From an uncultured Frankiales bacterium (GTDB lineage: Bacteria; Actinomycetota; Actinomycetes; Mycobacteriales; SCTD01): a stretch of DNA of 34,330 nt. A model generated the notes under the pieces. The model made no database searches. It saw only the letters and a list, made by a program, of their open reading frames with translations, and was not told the origin of the DNA. The position numbers were made by a program, and so were the translations under genes. Positions 7,239-15,199 of this stretch are shown here, in pieces; position 1 is the first letter of the stretch; each line of letters starts with the position of its first letter. The stretch is from positions 1 to 34,330 of the forward strand of contig CAMLIA010000023.1 in assembly GCA_946479905.1 (NCBI GenBank). Reading direction: 5' to 3'.

Positions 7239-7667
7239 TCAGAACAGGTGGCTGTTCGCCAGCGTCCATCCGACGGCGAGGAGAGCGGCTCCGGCGGCCA
7301 TCGCCTGTCCGATGGCCGCCTTCCTGTCGAGGTCGCTTCCTCGCGCGGCGACGGCAAAGGCGCTCGTGGCGAGCACCGGGGTGATGCCCGACCAGAACGC
7401 GGCCAGACTGACCACCGCCAGTATCCCGAGGACGAGTGTCGATCGTTCCAGCCGGCGCACCCGGGGGACGACGACGCCGAACACCGCGGCTGTCAGGAGT
7501 ACGCACAGGATCGCCGTGAAGATGGCGGGGCCCGTCCCGCCGTTCTCACCTGGGGCGACGTGGTAGTTGCCCGCGACGATGACGACGGCGGCGAGGGTCA
7601 GCCCGATCGCTGCGAACGTCGTCGGCTTCGAGGTGGGGTTGGCCGCAGCGGCAGCGGTGGTGGTCAT
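7239..7667 (-). CDS. Small membrane protein with four predicted membrane segments
   Basis: This 142-residue protein has a short Ala/Thr-rich N terminus and four hydrophobic segments (about residues 20-37, 47-68, 78-102 and 120-137). A conserved-looking extracytoplasmic loop, NYHVAPGENGGTGP, lies between the first two. The ATG at 7667 has an excellent ribosome-binding site, AAGGAG, seven bases upstream. No family is recognised. It follows the frameshifted secreted-protein gene by 42 bases on the same strand, and that pair is divergent from the kinase/regulator genes starting at 8291. This repeats the association of a secreted protein, a membrane protein and a two-component system seen at 2308-6038, although sequence similarity to the cassette A/B membrane proteins is not evident. 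Confidence 0.8.
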   Translation of the reverse strand: MTTTAAAAANPTSKPTTFAAIGLTLAAVVIVAGNYHVAPGENGGTGPAIFTAILCVLLTAAVFGVVVPRVRRLERSTLVLGILAVVSLAAFWSGITPVLATSAFAVAARGSDLDRKAAIGQAMAAGAALLAVGWTLANSHLF

Positions 7668-7709
7668 CGGTGATCTCCTTCAGTGGGTCGAGTGGGTGAG
7701 TGGACCGGG

Positions 7710-8106
7710 TCACGGCTTGGGGATGACGGTGGCGATGAAGGACAACGTGGCGGTGTCGGACCGCTCAGTTCCCGGCGGCATCGGTGCGTCGGCAGGCACG
7801 AGGTCGCCGAGCAGCACGGTCTGCGAGGTGACGCAGGTGGTCGTGGCCTGCTGGTTGTCGTCGTAGGCGACGTAGGTGAACGCGGCCTGGACGACGTGCC
7901 CGCCGCCGACGATCTGCGCGGTGTTCCAGCTGTCGTGCACCACCGTCGGTGTCGTCTCGATCGTGACCTGTCCCAGCGCCGCGATCGAGCTGCATCGTCT
8001 GACGTCCGGCGGTCATGTCGTCGCCTGCGAACGCCTTTGCCGGCATGGCCAGGCTGATCGTGCTGGCCGTCGCGAGGACCGCGGCGGCGTGGGTTCGGCT
8101 GAGCAT
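7710..8106 (-). pseudogene. Small secreted protein gene split by a frameshift
   Basis: Reading from the ATG at 8106, the first 35 codons give a clear Sec signal peptide (MLSRTHAAAVLATAS, ending PAKAFA, then GDDMTAGR). That frame then loses protein character. From about 8010 down to 7710 a different frame encodes a plausible mature domain (CSSIAALGQVTIETTP, later TAQIVGGGHVVQAAF, ending ATLSFIATVIPKP). That second frame has a TGA at 8013-8015 immediately upstream, so it cannot include the signal peptide. The total span is 397 bases, one more than a multiple of three. Either a single-base indel inactivated the gene, the sequence has an error here, or programmed frameshifting occurs (no slippery heptamer is seen). 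The mature part has two cysteines, but I could not align it with the cassette A/B secreted proteins. Confidence 0.6.
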
Positions 8107-8277
8107 CAGGGTCCGTCCCTTCGGCGCTTGCCGGCCTGGCGACCGAGCGGCGTGAACGCTAGGGGCGGCGTGCGAGCGGGTCTTCAGCCGGCGAGCGCGA
8201 CGTTCTCCTCCTCGAGGGGGAGCGGCACCTGCATCGCCTCCCCCGACAAGTGGATGCCGGAAGCCCGCTCGGGGTTC

Positions 8278-8283
8278 TACCGT
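8278..8283 (+). promoter_or_regulatory. -10 box TACCGT before kinase 2, probable leaderless start
   Basis: TACCGT lies exactly seven bases before the ATG at 8291, the spacing expected if transcription begins at the start codon. No Shine-Dalgarno sequence is visible. The 184-base gap back to 8106 must also hold the divergent promoter of the secreted-protein gene. Confidence 0.5.
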
Positions 8284-8290
8284 CACGGCC

Positions 8291-9457
8291 ATGCGCGTTT
8301 CGACCGGGGAGCCGCGGCACGAGGCCTTCGACGCCGCGCTCGCGGTGGTGCTGCTCATCGCCAGCCTCGCCGACCTGTTCACCGCCGCCCTGGGCGGCGT
8401 CTACCCGCACGGCATCTGGGCGCATCTGCCGTTCGTCGTGCTGACCTCGCTGCCAGTGGCGTTCCGTCGCCGCTGGCCGCTGGGCGCGCTGATCGCCCTC
8501 GCCGTGTCGCAGTCGGCATGGATCTACGGGCTCTATCCGCTGGACCAGCAGCCACCGCTGGTGCCGTTCCTGCAGCTGCTGGTCGTCGTCTACACCGCCG
8601 CGGCGTACTCCGACGGTCGTGCCGCACAGGCCGCCTGGTTCGTCATCGCTGTCGGGATCGGCACCGACATCCCGACGCTTGCGATCGGCAAGCCGCTGGG
8701 CGACGTGGCCGGGCCCGACCTCAGCCTGCTGCTGGCGTTCAGCGTCGGACTGGGGTTCGCCCGCATGCGTCGCCGGGCCGACGCCCAGGAGCAGCGCGCG
8801 AGCCTCGCGGAGCAGGACCGGCTCGAGGCGGTCGCCCGGGCAGCCGCGGAGGAACGCGCTCGGATCGCCCGGGAGCTGCACGACGTCATCTCGCACGACG
8901 TCTCGCTGATGGTGCTTCAAGCCTCAGTCGAGCGGCGCGTGCACGCAGGCGACGACTCGACGATGCAGACGCTCGCCAACATCGAGTCCACCGGGCGCGA
9001 AGCGCTGGCAGAGCTGCGGCGGATGCTCGGTGTGCTGCGCAAGACCGATGACGCGCCGCTGAGCCCCCAGCCGGGGCTCGCGCAGCTGCCGGATCTGGTT
9101 GAGCAGGCTCGCGCCGCCGGACTGCCCGTTCGCCTCGTCGTTCACGGCGATCCGGTCGCGCTCCCGGCCGGGCTCGACATCGCCGCCTACCGCATCGTGC
9201 AGGAATCGCTGACCAACGCCGCCAAGCACGCCGCCGGCGCGACCGTGACAGCCACCATCCACTACACCGCCGGCGCGCTCGACATCGACATCACCGACGA
9301 CGGGCACCCCGACCCCACACGCAGGCCGCTTCCCAGCGGCGGGCACGGCCTGGTCGGCATGCAGGAACGGGTCTCCCTGTTCGGCGGCACTCTGCAGGCC
9401 GCACCCGCAGCCCACGGCGGGTTCCAGGTTCGCGCGCGCTTGCCGCTGCCGGCATGA
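8291..9457 (+). CDS. Membrane sensor histidine kinase, HisKA_3 type (TCS 2)
   Basis: This 388-residue kinase has four to five membrane segments within residues 12-155, a short coiled linker (about 158-190) and a cytoplasmic kinase core. The phosphoacceptor is H197 in ARELHDVISHDVSLMVLQ. The HATPase domain (about 290-387) shows ESLTNAAKHA (N box), DITDDG and GHGLVGMQERV (G boxes). It is the compact DesK/LiaS-like type common in actinobacteria, with no large extracellular sensor, so it probably responds to membrane state or to a partner membrane protein. Its stop overlaps the regulator start (ATGA, 9454-9457). It is divergent from the secreted/membrane gene pair at 7239-8106, whose products or promoter are reasonable candidates as its partners or targets. 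Confidence 0.93.
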   Translation: MRVSTGEPRHEAFDAALAVVLLIASLADLFTAALGGVYPHGIWAHLPFVVLTSLPVAFRRRWPLGALIALAVSQSAWIYGLYPLDQQPPLVPFLQLLVVVYTAAAYSDGRAAQAAWFVIAVGIGTDIPTLAIGKPLGDVAGPDLSLLLAFSVGLGFARMRRRADAQEQRASLAEQDRLEAVARAAAEERARIARELHDVISHDVSLMVLQASVERRVHAGDDSTMQTLANIESTGREALAELRRMLGVLRKTDDAPLSPQPGLAQLPDLVEQARAAGLPVRLVVHGDPVALPAGLDIAAYRIVQESLTNAAKHAAGATVTATIHYTAGALDIDITDDGHPDPTRRPLPSGGHGLVGMQERVSLFGGTLQAAPAAHGGFQVRARLPLPA

Positions 9458-10113
9458 CGATCACCGTGGTCCTCGCCGACGACCAGGCGATGGTGCGCGC
9501 GGGCTTCCGCCGACTGCTCGAGGCCGAGCCCGACATCGACGTCGTCGGCGAGGCCGGCGACGGCGCCCAGCTCGTCCACCTCGTGAACGAGGTGCGACCG
9601 CACGTCGCACTCGCAGACATCCGCATGCCCAACATGGACGGCATCGAGGCAACCCGGCGGATCACGGCTGCCGGCTCGACGCACGTGGTCATCCTCACGA
9701 CCTTCGACCTCGACGAGTACGTCTACGACGCACTACGAGCCGGAGCCTCCGGGTTCCTGCTCAAGGACGCCCCGCCCGAGCAGATGATCGCCGGCGTGCA
9801 CGCCGCCGCCACGGGCGACGCGCTCATCTCCCCGTCCGTCACCCGCCGCCTGCTCAGCGAGTTTGCCCGGCGGCCGCAACCGGTCGACGCCGGCCGGGCC
9901 CTCGCATCTCTGACAGACCGCGAGCGCGACATCCTGCTCCGGCTCGGCCGCGGGATGTCGAACACCGAGATCGCCGCCGAGCTGTTCCTCGGCGAAGCCA
10001 CGATCAAGACCCACGTCGGCAACGTCCTCGCCAAGCTCGCCCTCCGCGACCGCGTCCAAGCCGTCGTCTACGCCTACGAGACCGGCCTGGTCACGCCCGG
10101 CGGAGCAGCCTGA
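9454..10113 (+). CDS. NarL/LuxR-type response regulator (TCS 2)
   Basis: This 219-residue regulator has a receiver domain with the acidic pair D9-D10, phosphoacceptor D55 in LADIRMPNMDG, a switch Thr in ILTTFD and Lys in GFLLKDAPPEQ. The C-terminal LuxR helix-turn-helix reads LTDRERDILLRLGRGMSNTEIA, then GEATIKTHVGNVLAKL. It is translationally coupled to its kinase by a four-base overlap. The likely regulated promoter is the divergent one between 8106 and 8291. It is not especially close to the TCS 1 regulator beyond family level, so the two systems are probably not a recent duplication. Confidence 0.94.
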   Translation: MTITVVLADDQAMVRAGFRRLLEAEPDIDVVGEAGDGAQLVHLVNEVRPHVALADIRMPNMDGIEATRRITAAGSTHVVILTTFDLDEYVYDALRAGASGFLLKDAPPEQMIAGVHAAATGDALISPSVTRRLLSEFARRPQPVDAGRALASLTDRERDILLRLGRGMSNTEIAAELFLGEATIKTHVGNVLAKLALRDRVQAVVYAYETGLVTPGGAA

Positions 10114-10203
10114 CCGCAGCCCAGGCCCAGTCCGGCTTGATCGGTCATGGGCAGTCGCTTCGCGGATGAGGACGTGGTGCCCGTGGCACGCCGGCGGGGG
10201 CGG

Positions 10204-10273
10204 TCTGCGGGTCAAGCCCGCAGAGGGCGGAGACGGAGGCGCATCCGCGGGTCGCCGGCGCAACCGGCGACCC
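10204..10273. terminator. Two hairpins in a convergent intergenic region
   Basis: TCTGCGGG (10204-10211) pairs with CCCGCAGA (10217-10224) across a five-base loop. GGGTCGCCGG (10249-10258) pairs with CCGGCGACCC (10264-10273) across CGCAA. They lie between the end of the TCS 2 regulator and the end of the minus-strand lipoprotein gene, and could terminate both transcripts. Nothing else is seen in the 239-base gap. Confidence 0.55.
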
Positions 10274-10352
10274 CCGCACGGCATGGGTGTTGCTCCGGAA
10301 CCAAGCCCCGCTGCAAGCGCAAGCCGCTGCGGTGTGCGGTAGCCGACTGCGA

Positions 10353-10949
10353 TCACCTGGTGCCGAAGGGCCGCACCGCGAGCTGACGGACCTGCGTGGA
10401 CGAGCAGGCGGTGCCGGGATGCGGGACGAAGTAGCCGCGAGCCAGTCCGGGAGCGGAGACGCGGAAGCCCTCGGCATGGACCGGGCGGCACCGGTCGGCC
10501 GGGTAGTTGGCCGCGCGGGCGAACCTCGCGTGGCTGACGGCGGTGCTGCGGGGTTGCAGCGTCACGGTCTGGGGCTGATCGCCGCTCCTGGTCGCCGGCG
10601 ACCCGACCGGATGGCCGTCGGCGCCGGCCACCCATGTCACCCCGGGGTATCCAGTGACCGTGCAGGCGCTCGTCGAGGTGTTGGTGAGCGTGAAGTCGAA
10701 CAGCACCGAGCCGGCTGCCCCACCCGCGCTCTGCCCTGATGCTCTCAGCGCGGAGTACGGGCACGGGGCGGTGCTCGTCGGGCCTGGGCCGACTGTCGGG
10801 GTGGCGCCAACGGGGGCGGTCGTCCGGGACCCCGCTGCAGGTGTCGGTGTTGCACGGCCGGCCGAGGTGTCGTGTCCTGAGCACGCTGCCAGGACGAGTG
10901 GGGTGGCGAGTGCGGTGAGTACTCGCAGCGTGCTGGTGTTCGCGGGCAC
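10353..10949 (-). CDS. DUF4232 lipoprotein
   Basis: This 198-residue exported protein has a lipoprotein signal with lipobox LAAC (lipidated Cys at residue 23), a Thr/Pro/Gly-rich linker (about 25-60) and a C-terminal DUF4232 domain (about 62-195). The domain begins CPYSALRASG and has the typical FDFTLTNTS segment followed by CTVTGYPGV, then later beta-strand blocks with a final Cys. The domain is widespread in actinobacterial surface lipoproteins; its function is not established. The protein should be anchored to the outer face of the cytoplasmic membrane. It is the only gene on this strand between 10353 and 10949 and converges on the TCS 2 regulator. Confidence 0.85.
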   Translation of the reverse strand: MPANTSTLRVLTALATPLVLAACSGHDTSAGRATPTPAAGSRTTAPVGATPTVGPGPTSTAPCPYSALRASGQSAGGAAGSVLFDFTLTNTSTSACTVTGYPGVTWVAGADGHPVGSPATRSGDQPQTVTLQPRSTAVSHARFARAANYPADRCRPVHAEGFRVSAPGLARGYFVPHPGTACSSTQVRQLAVRPFGTR

Positions 10950-10992
10950 AAGAGCCTTCCTGAGCGCTGCTTCGTACGGGTGCCGCGCGGGG

Positions 10993-11394
10993 CTACCTGG
11001 CGCCGATCCTGCTCAGGCGTTCCAGCATGGGGCTGAGCAGGACCTTGCCGCACCCCAGCTCACGAGCGACGTCCGCCAGGTCCAGGCAGGAATCCGCGCT
11101 CCGGGCCTTGAAGGTCGTCACGCACAGACTGGGCGGTCCCATCCGGAGCTCGAGCTCCCGAAGCCACCGCATCACCTGCGTGATGTGGGGTGTCGGCATG
11201 ATGGGTGGACCGTCGGTGAGGTAGAGCAGAACGACGCCATGGGCTGCCTCGGCGCGGAGCGCTGCTTCGAGCGCCCACACGTCGAGGTGCTTGAAGGAGC
11301 TGTCCACCACGAGCAGTGCCTGCTGAGGGGAGGCGGGCATGCGTGCCGCAGAGGCTGAGGTCGCGTACGTGGTCATCAGCGAACGCCCTGGCAT
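10993..11394 (-). CDS. Small alpha/beta protein of unknown function
   Basis: This 133-residue protein contains alternating strands and helices: QQALLVVDSSF, then HGVVLLYLTDG, PSLCVTTFKA and CGKVLLSPMLERL. The order and spacing faintly recall a universal-stress-protein-like fold, but the G-x2-G-x9-G(S/T) ATP motif of that family is absent, so I do not assign it. There is no signal peptide or membrane segment. The start could be the ATG at 11394 or the one six codons later (11376); neither has a convincing ribosome-binding site. It lies 43 bases upstream of the DUF4232 lipoprotein gene on the same strand, so the two may be co-transcribed. Confidence 0.6.
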   Translation of the reverse strand: MPGRSLMTTYATSASAARMPASPQQALLVVDSSFKHLDVWALEAALRAEAAHGVVLLYLTDGPPIMPTPHITQVMRWLRELELRMGPPSLCVTTFKARSADSCLDLADVARELGCGKVLLSPMLERLSRIGAR

Positions 11395-11718
11395 CCGGGA
11401 CGATGAGGGTCAGTCCGTGGCAGGTGCGGCTCCTGGGTGGCCGGCTTCATGCCTCTCGTGCCCTGCCTGCCGCGAGACATGACCGTCCTGACTGGCTGCA
11501 TCTCCGCTCGTCCGTCCATCACTCCTTGATAGCGGCGGTTCGTGTCAGAGGACACGCGAACGCATGTCAGTGCCGTGACAACGTGGACCTTCGGACGTCG
11601 CGACGCGGTCCGGCGATCGCGGGAGGCGTTGCATGCACGGAAAGCTTCCCGCCCATCCGTGACATCCCACCGCCGGCGGGTAGAGCAGTGGCCATGGGTC
11701 CTCCGTCGTGACGCTCAC
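11395..11718. other. Divergent intergenic region with an imperfect hairpin
   Basis: These 324 bases separate the small unknown gene (minus) from the DUF2254 gene (plus). The only structure I see is GTTCGTGTC (11538-11546) facing GACACGCGAAC (11551-11561), a stem with a two-base bulge and a four-base loop. The open frame continuing upstream of 11719 lacks membrane-protein character and is probably untranslated. Confidence 0.4.
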
Positions 11719-12954
11719 GTGAGGAGCCGGCTCCGGCACCTGGTCGAGGTGCTGCGGACGGGCTTCTGGGCGATCCCGACTGCCGCCGTGCTGCTTGCGG
11801 TCGGCCTGGCCATCGGGCTGACGGAGGTCGATCGGGTCCGGGGTGGCGCGCCAGGGGGGCTCGCGTTCGGCTCCGGCCCGGACGGGGCGCGCGAGGTCCT
11901 CTCGGCGATCACGACCTCGATGATCACCTTCACCGGCCTGGTCTTCTCGATCACCGTCCTCGTGCTGCAGCTGACGAGCAGCCAGTTCTCACCCCGGGTG
12001 CTCCGCACCTTCCTGCGTGATCGGCACACCCAGCTCTCGCTGGGCGTCTTCGTCGCGACCTTCGTCTACGCCGTGCTGGTCCTGCGCAGCGTCGACAGCA
12101 CGCCGAGCTCGGCCTTCGTCCCCGCCGTGGCGACCACCGTCGCCGTCGGGCTGCTGCTGGTCAGCGTCGGCATGTTCATCTCCTACATCCACCACATCGC
12201 GACAGCGATCCAGGTGTCGTCCCTGATCCGTGCCGTGGGCAACGAGACACGTGGTGTGATCGAGCGCCGCATGCCCGCAGCCCCGGACGCGTCGGAGGTG
12301 CCGATGAGCCGGCTGCCAGCGGACTCGTCGCTCCTCACGACCACCGGGTTCGGGGTGGTGACGACAGTCGACGAGGCAGCGCTCGTGCGCCTTGCGTGCC
12401 AGCAGGACGTACTGCTGGTGCTGCGGCCCATGATCGGCGAGTTCGTGCCGGTCGGTGCCGCCCTCGCCGAGGTGCACGGCTCAGGCGGACTGGACGAGCG
12501 CTGCATCAACGCCGTGCGCGAGGCCGTCGTGATCGCGAAGGACCGGACGATGGAGCAGGACGTCGCGTTCGGCTTACGGCAGCTCGTGGACATCGCGGAA
12601 CGGGCACTGTCGCCCGGTGTGAACGACCCCACGACGGCGGTGCAGGCCCTCGACGAGCTGCACGACATGCTGCGCCGGCTGGTGACGCGGCTCCTCCCGG
12701 AGGGCCGCTGGGCGGACGCCGAGGGCAGGCTCCGGCTCGTCGTCCCGACGATCGGGATGCCGGGCCTGCTCGACCTGGCCTTCGGCGAGATCGCCCTGTA
12801 CGGGGCGGAGGCCCCGCAGGTCCGACGGCGGCTGGACGAGGTGCTGACCGACCTCGAGAACGCGGCGCTGCCGTGCCACCGTCCGGCCGTCGTCGCGGCG
12901 AGGACAGCGATCGCGCGCAACCAGCCGCCCCCAGCGCCGGCCCGAGGCCCTTGA
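11719..12954 (+). CDS. DUF2254 family membrane protein
   Basis: This 411-residue protein belongs to the DUF2254 family of predicted membrane proteins. The GTG at 11719 is chosen because the family typically opens with a short basic stretch and then the first membrane segment (here RHLVEVLRTGFWAIP). Four membrane segments lie within residues 17-157. They are followed by a cytoplasmic region containing the family landmarks SSQFSPRVL, SYIHHIATAI, DVLLVLRPMIGEF and RALSPGVNDPTTA. The role of the family is unknown; the conserved HH and NDP motifs suggest a specific ligand or ion function. An in-frame extension to 11542 is possible but Arg-rich and atypical. No clear Shine-Dalgarno site is seen. 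The exporter genes begin about 95 bases downstream. Confidence 0.85.
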   Translation: MRSRLRHLVEVLRTGFWAIPTAAVLLAVGLAIGLTEVDRVRGGAPGGLAFGSGPDGAREVLSAITTSMITFTGLVFSITVLVLQLTSSQFSPRVLRTFLRDRHTQLSLGVFVATFVYAVLVLRSVDSTPSSAFVPAVATTVAVGLLLVSVGMFISYIHHIATAIQVSSLIRAVGNETRGVIERRMPAAPDASEVPMSRLPADSSLLTTTGFGVVTTVDEAALVRLACQQDVLLVLRPMIGEFVPVGAALAEVHGSGGLDERCINAVREAVVIAKDRTMEQDVAFGLRQLVDIAERALSPGVNDPTTAVQALDELHDMLRRLVTRLLPEGRWADAEGRLRLVVPTIGMPGLLDLAFGEIALYGAEAPQVRRRLDEVLTDLENAALPCHRPAVVAARTAIARNQPPPAPARGP

Positions 12955-13048
12955 CCTCATGGCCGACGGCAGCGCGCGGGACCTCCGGCTCTGGTGCCAG
13001 AGGCCAGCTCCTGAGCAGGATGGCTCGTACCGCGCACAGGGAGCCGAC

Positions 13049-13963
13049 GTGCTCGAGCTGCAGGACGTGTCGAAGTCGTACGACGAGGTGCGCGCGCTCG
13101 ACGCCTGCAGCTTCCACGTCCGGCCGGGCCGCCTCACCGGGTTCGTCGGTCCGAACGGCGCCGGCAAGACCACGGCCATGCGGGTCGTCTTCGGTCTCGC
13201 GCTGCCCGACAGCGGCAATGTCACGTGGCAGGGGCGCTCGATCGACGCCACCGTGCGTCGCAGGTTCGGGTACATGCCGGAGGAGCGCGGGCTCTACCCT
13301 CGCATGCGCGTCCGCGAGCAGCTGGTCTTCCTGGGTCGGTTGTCCGGTCTGGCTCCGGCCGCCGCGACGGCAGCCACCGACCGCTGGCTCGACGCGCTCG
13401 GACTGACGGAGCGGGCCGGCTCCCGGCTCGACGACCTCTCGCACGGCAACCAGCAGCGGGTGCAGTTCGCGGCTGCCCTGCTGCACTCGCCGGAGCTGCT
13501 CGTGCTCGACGAGCCCTTCTCGGGACTCGACCCGTTCGCGATGGAGTCGATGTCGGTGCTGCTCACGGACGCCGCCCGCGGGGGAGCAGCGGTGCTGTTC
13601 TCCAGCCACCAGCTCGACGCCGTGCAGCACCTGTGCGAGGACGTCGTCGTCGTGGACGGCGGTCACGTCGTCCTTGCCGGCCCGCTCGACGCGCTCCGCG
13701 ACGAGGCCCCTGCCTGGTACGTCGACGTGACCGTCAGCGAACGGCCGGAGCGCCTGCTCGCGCTGCCCGGCACGACGGTCGTGGAGCACGAGGGCAACCG
13801 CCTGCGCCTGCGCGTCCCTCGGTCCACCAAGCCGGTCGAGCTGCTCACCGATCTTGGGACCGACGTCGTACGCCTGTCCTTCGAGCCGCCGCCGCTCTCG
13901 GAGCTGTTCCGCATGGCCGTCTCAGGCACAGACTCCGCGGAGGTCGCTGATGTCGTGGGCTGA
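13049..13963 (+). CDS. ABC exporter ATP-binding protein (NatA-like)
   Basis: This 304-residue ATPase drives the permease encoded next. The Walker A motif is GPNGAGKTT (residues 34-42, K40), the Q loop is in YMPEERGLYP, the signature is LSHGNQQRVQ (about 130), Walker B is LLVLDEPFSGLDP (about 151), and the switch His is in FSSHQLD. The C-terminal 80 residues form the DUF4162-type extension ending LSELFRMAV, typical of ABC-2 exporters. The GTG at 13049 is chosen because AGGGAG lies five bases upstream and the domain begins immediately; an ATG at 12959 would add 30 residues with no counterpart in the family. The stop overlaps the permease start by 14 bases. The substrate may be sodium or a toxic small molecule, but this cannot be read from the sequence. 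Confidence 0.9.
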   Translation: MLELQDVSKSYDEVRALDACSFHVRPGRLTGFVGPNGAGKTTAMRVVFGLALPDSGNVTWQGRSIDATVRRRFGYMPEERGLYPRMRVREQLVFLGRLSGLAPAAATAATDRWLDALGLTERAGSRLDDLSHGNQQRVQFAAALLHSPELLVLDEPFSGLDPFAMESMSVLLTDAARGGAAVLFSSHQLDAVQHLCEDVVVVDGGHVVLAGPLDALRDEAPAWYVDVTVSERPERLLALPGTTVVEHEGNRLRLRVPRSTKPVELLTDLGTDVVRLSFEPPPLSELFRMAVSGTDSAEVADVVG

Positions 13964-15143
13964 GCACGCTGCCAGCGGTCTCCGGGTGCGGACCGTCGCC
14001 GCGCGTGAGATCCGCGAGCGCGGCGGCACGAAGGGCTTCCAGTACTCCACGCTCGCCGTCCTCGTCCTCGTCGTCGCAGCGATCGTGCTGCCTGCGAAGC
14101 TGGGCGGGGCAGACAGCTACGACGTCGGGCTCGCGGGCGCCTCCTCACCCGGCATCGTCGCGGCCCTGGAGGCGCAGGGCGAGGCGGCGGACCGCCCCAT
14201 CAAGGCCACGACGTACCCCACCGTCGCTCGAGGTGAGCGGGCGGTGCGCGACGGCGCTGCGGACGTGCTCGTCGTCGATGGGGCTCAGCTGGTCTGGCGC
14301 CGGAGTGCCGATGCCGAGCTGACCAGGCTGCTGACCAGCGCCCTTCAGGTCGAGCACGTGCGTGCGGAGGCGACCGCACTCGGGCTCTCCGCGCAGCAGC
14401 TCGCGACGATGCTCGCTCCGGTACGGCTCACGACGCGACAGCTCGACACCACTGCGCAGCCGGACGAGGAGACCCAGGCCGTCGCGACGCTGCTGGGGGT
14501 GGCGCTGCTCATGGCGCTCAGCGTCTACGGCTCGTTCATCCTCACGGGCGTCGTCCAGGAGAAGTCGAACCGGGTCGCCGAGGTCCTGCTGTCCAGGATG
14601 CCGGCGCGCGAGATCCTGGCCGGGAAGGTCCTCGGCATCGGCGCTCTCGGACTGGGCCAGTTCGTGCTGGTCGCGGCGGCGGCCGGGGCGAGTGTGGAGG
14701 CGGTGGGAGCCGCCGACGCTCCGGAGATCGCGGCGGGGACGCTCGCATGGCTGGTCGTCTGGTTCGTGCTGGGGTTCGCGTTCTACGCGGTCGTCTACGC
14801 GGCGGTGGGTGCGCTCACCTCTCGGCTGGAGGACGCGCAGTCGGCGGCGATGCCGTTGAGCTTCCTGCTGATCGCGGCCTTCTGGGCGACCCTGTTCGCG
14901 GCGGGCGACCCCGGGGGAGGCGCGGCCGTCGCACTGTCCTTCCTGCCGGTGTCGGCGCCGCTGACGATGCCGGTGCGGATCGCGCTGGAGTCGGCGCCGC
15001 TGTGGCAGGCCATCGCCTCGGCGGTGCTGACGGCGGCGACGGCGGTGGCGCTCGTCCGCGTCGCGGGCAGGGTCTACTCGGGCGCGCTGCTCCGCGTCGG
15101 CGGCCGCGTCTCGGTCCGCGACGCCTGGCGCGCGAGCGCATGA
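13950..15143 (+). CDS. ABC-2 type exporter permease (NatB-like)
   Basis: This 397-residue permease has one N-terminal membrane segment (about 33-51), a large extracytoplasmic domain (about 52-180) and five to six C-terminal segments (about 190-385). The segment VVQEKSNRVAEVLLSRMPA, followed by AREILAGKVLGIG, is the hallmark of the NatB/YhaP-type ABC2_membrane_3 family, where it contacts the ATPase. GGAGG lies six bases before the ATG at 13950. The gene overlaps the ATPase gene by 14 bases, so the two subunits are co-translated and form a 2+2 exporter in the cytoplasmic membrane. The stop (15141-15143) overlaps a possible alternative start of the GGDEF gene. Confidence 0.9.
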   Translation: MSWAEHAASGLRVRTVAAREIRERGGTKGFQYSTLAVLVLVVAAIVLPAKLGGADSYDVGLAGASSPGIVAALEAQGEAADRPIKATTYPTVARGERAVRDGAADVLVVDGAQLVWRRSADAELTRLLTSALQVEHVRAEATALGLSAQQLATMLAPVRLTTRQLDTTAQPDEETQAVATLLGVALLMALSVYGSFILTGVVQEKSNRVAEVLLSRMPAREILAGKVLGIGALGLGQFVLVAAAAGASVEAVGAADAPEIAAGTLAWLVVWFVLGFAFYAVVYAAVGALTSRLEDAQSAAMPLSFLLIAAFWATLFAAGDPGGGAAVALSFLPVSAPLTMPVRIALESAPLWQAIASAVLTAATAVALVRVAGRVYSGALLRVGGRVSVRDAWRASA

Positions 15144-15199
15144 TGAGCACGTCGGTCGGCCCCCGGTGCGCGGTGCCGTCGGAGGGGGACAATGCAGGC

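Noticed and set aside
12959..13048. Start of the ABC ATPase at the ATG at 12959
   Set aside because: The extra 30 residues have no counterpart in the family, while GTG at 13049 has a well-placed ribosome-binding site and begins directly with the domain.
12506..13789. Antisense open frame of 427 codons across the DUF2254 and ATPase genes
   Set aside because: It is antisense to two well-supported genes, has low-complexity composition and no ribosome-binding site or domain.
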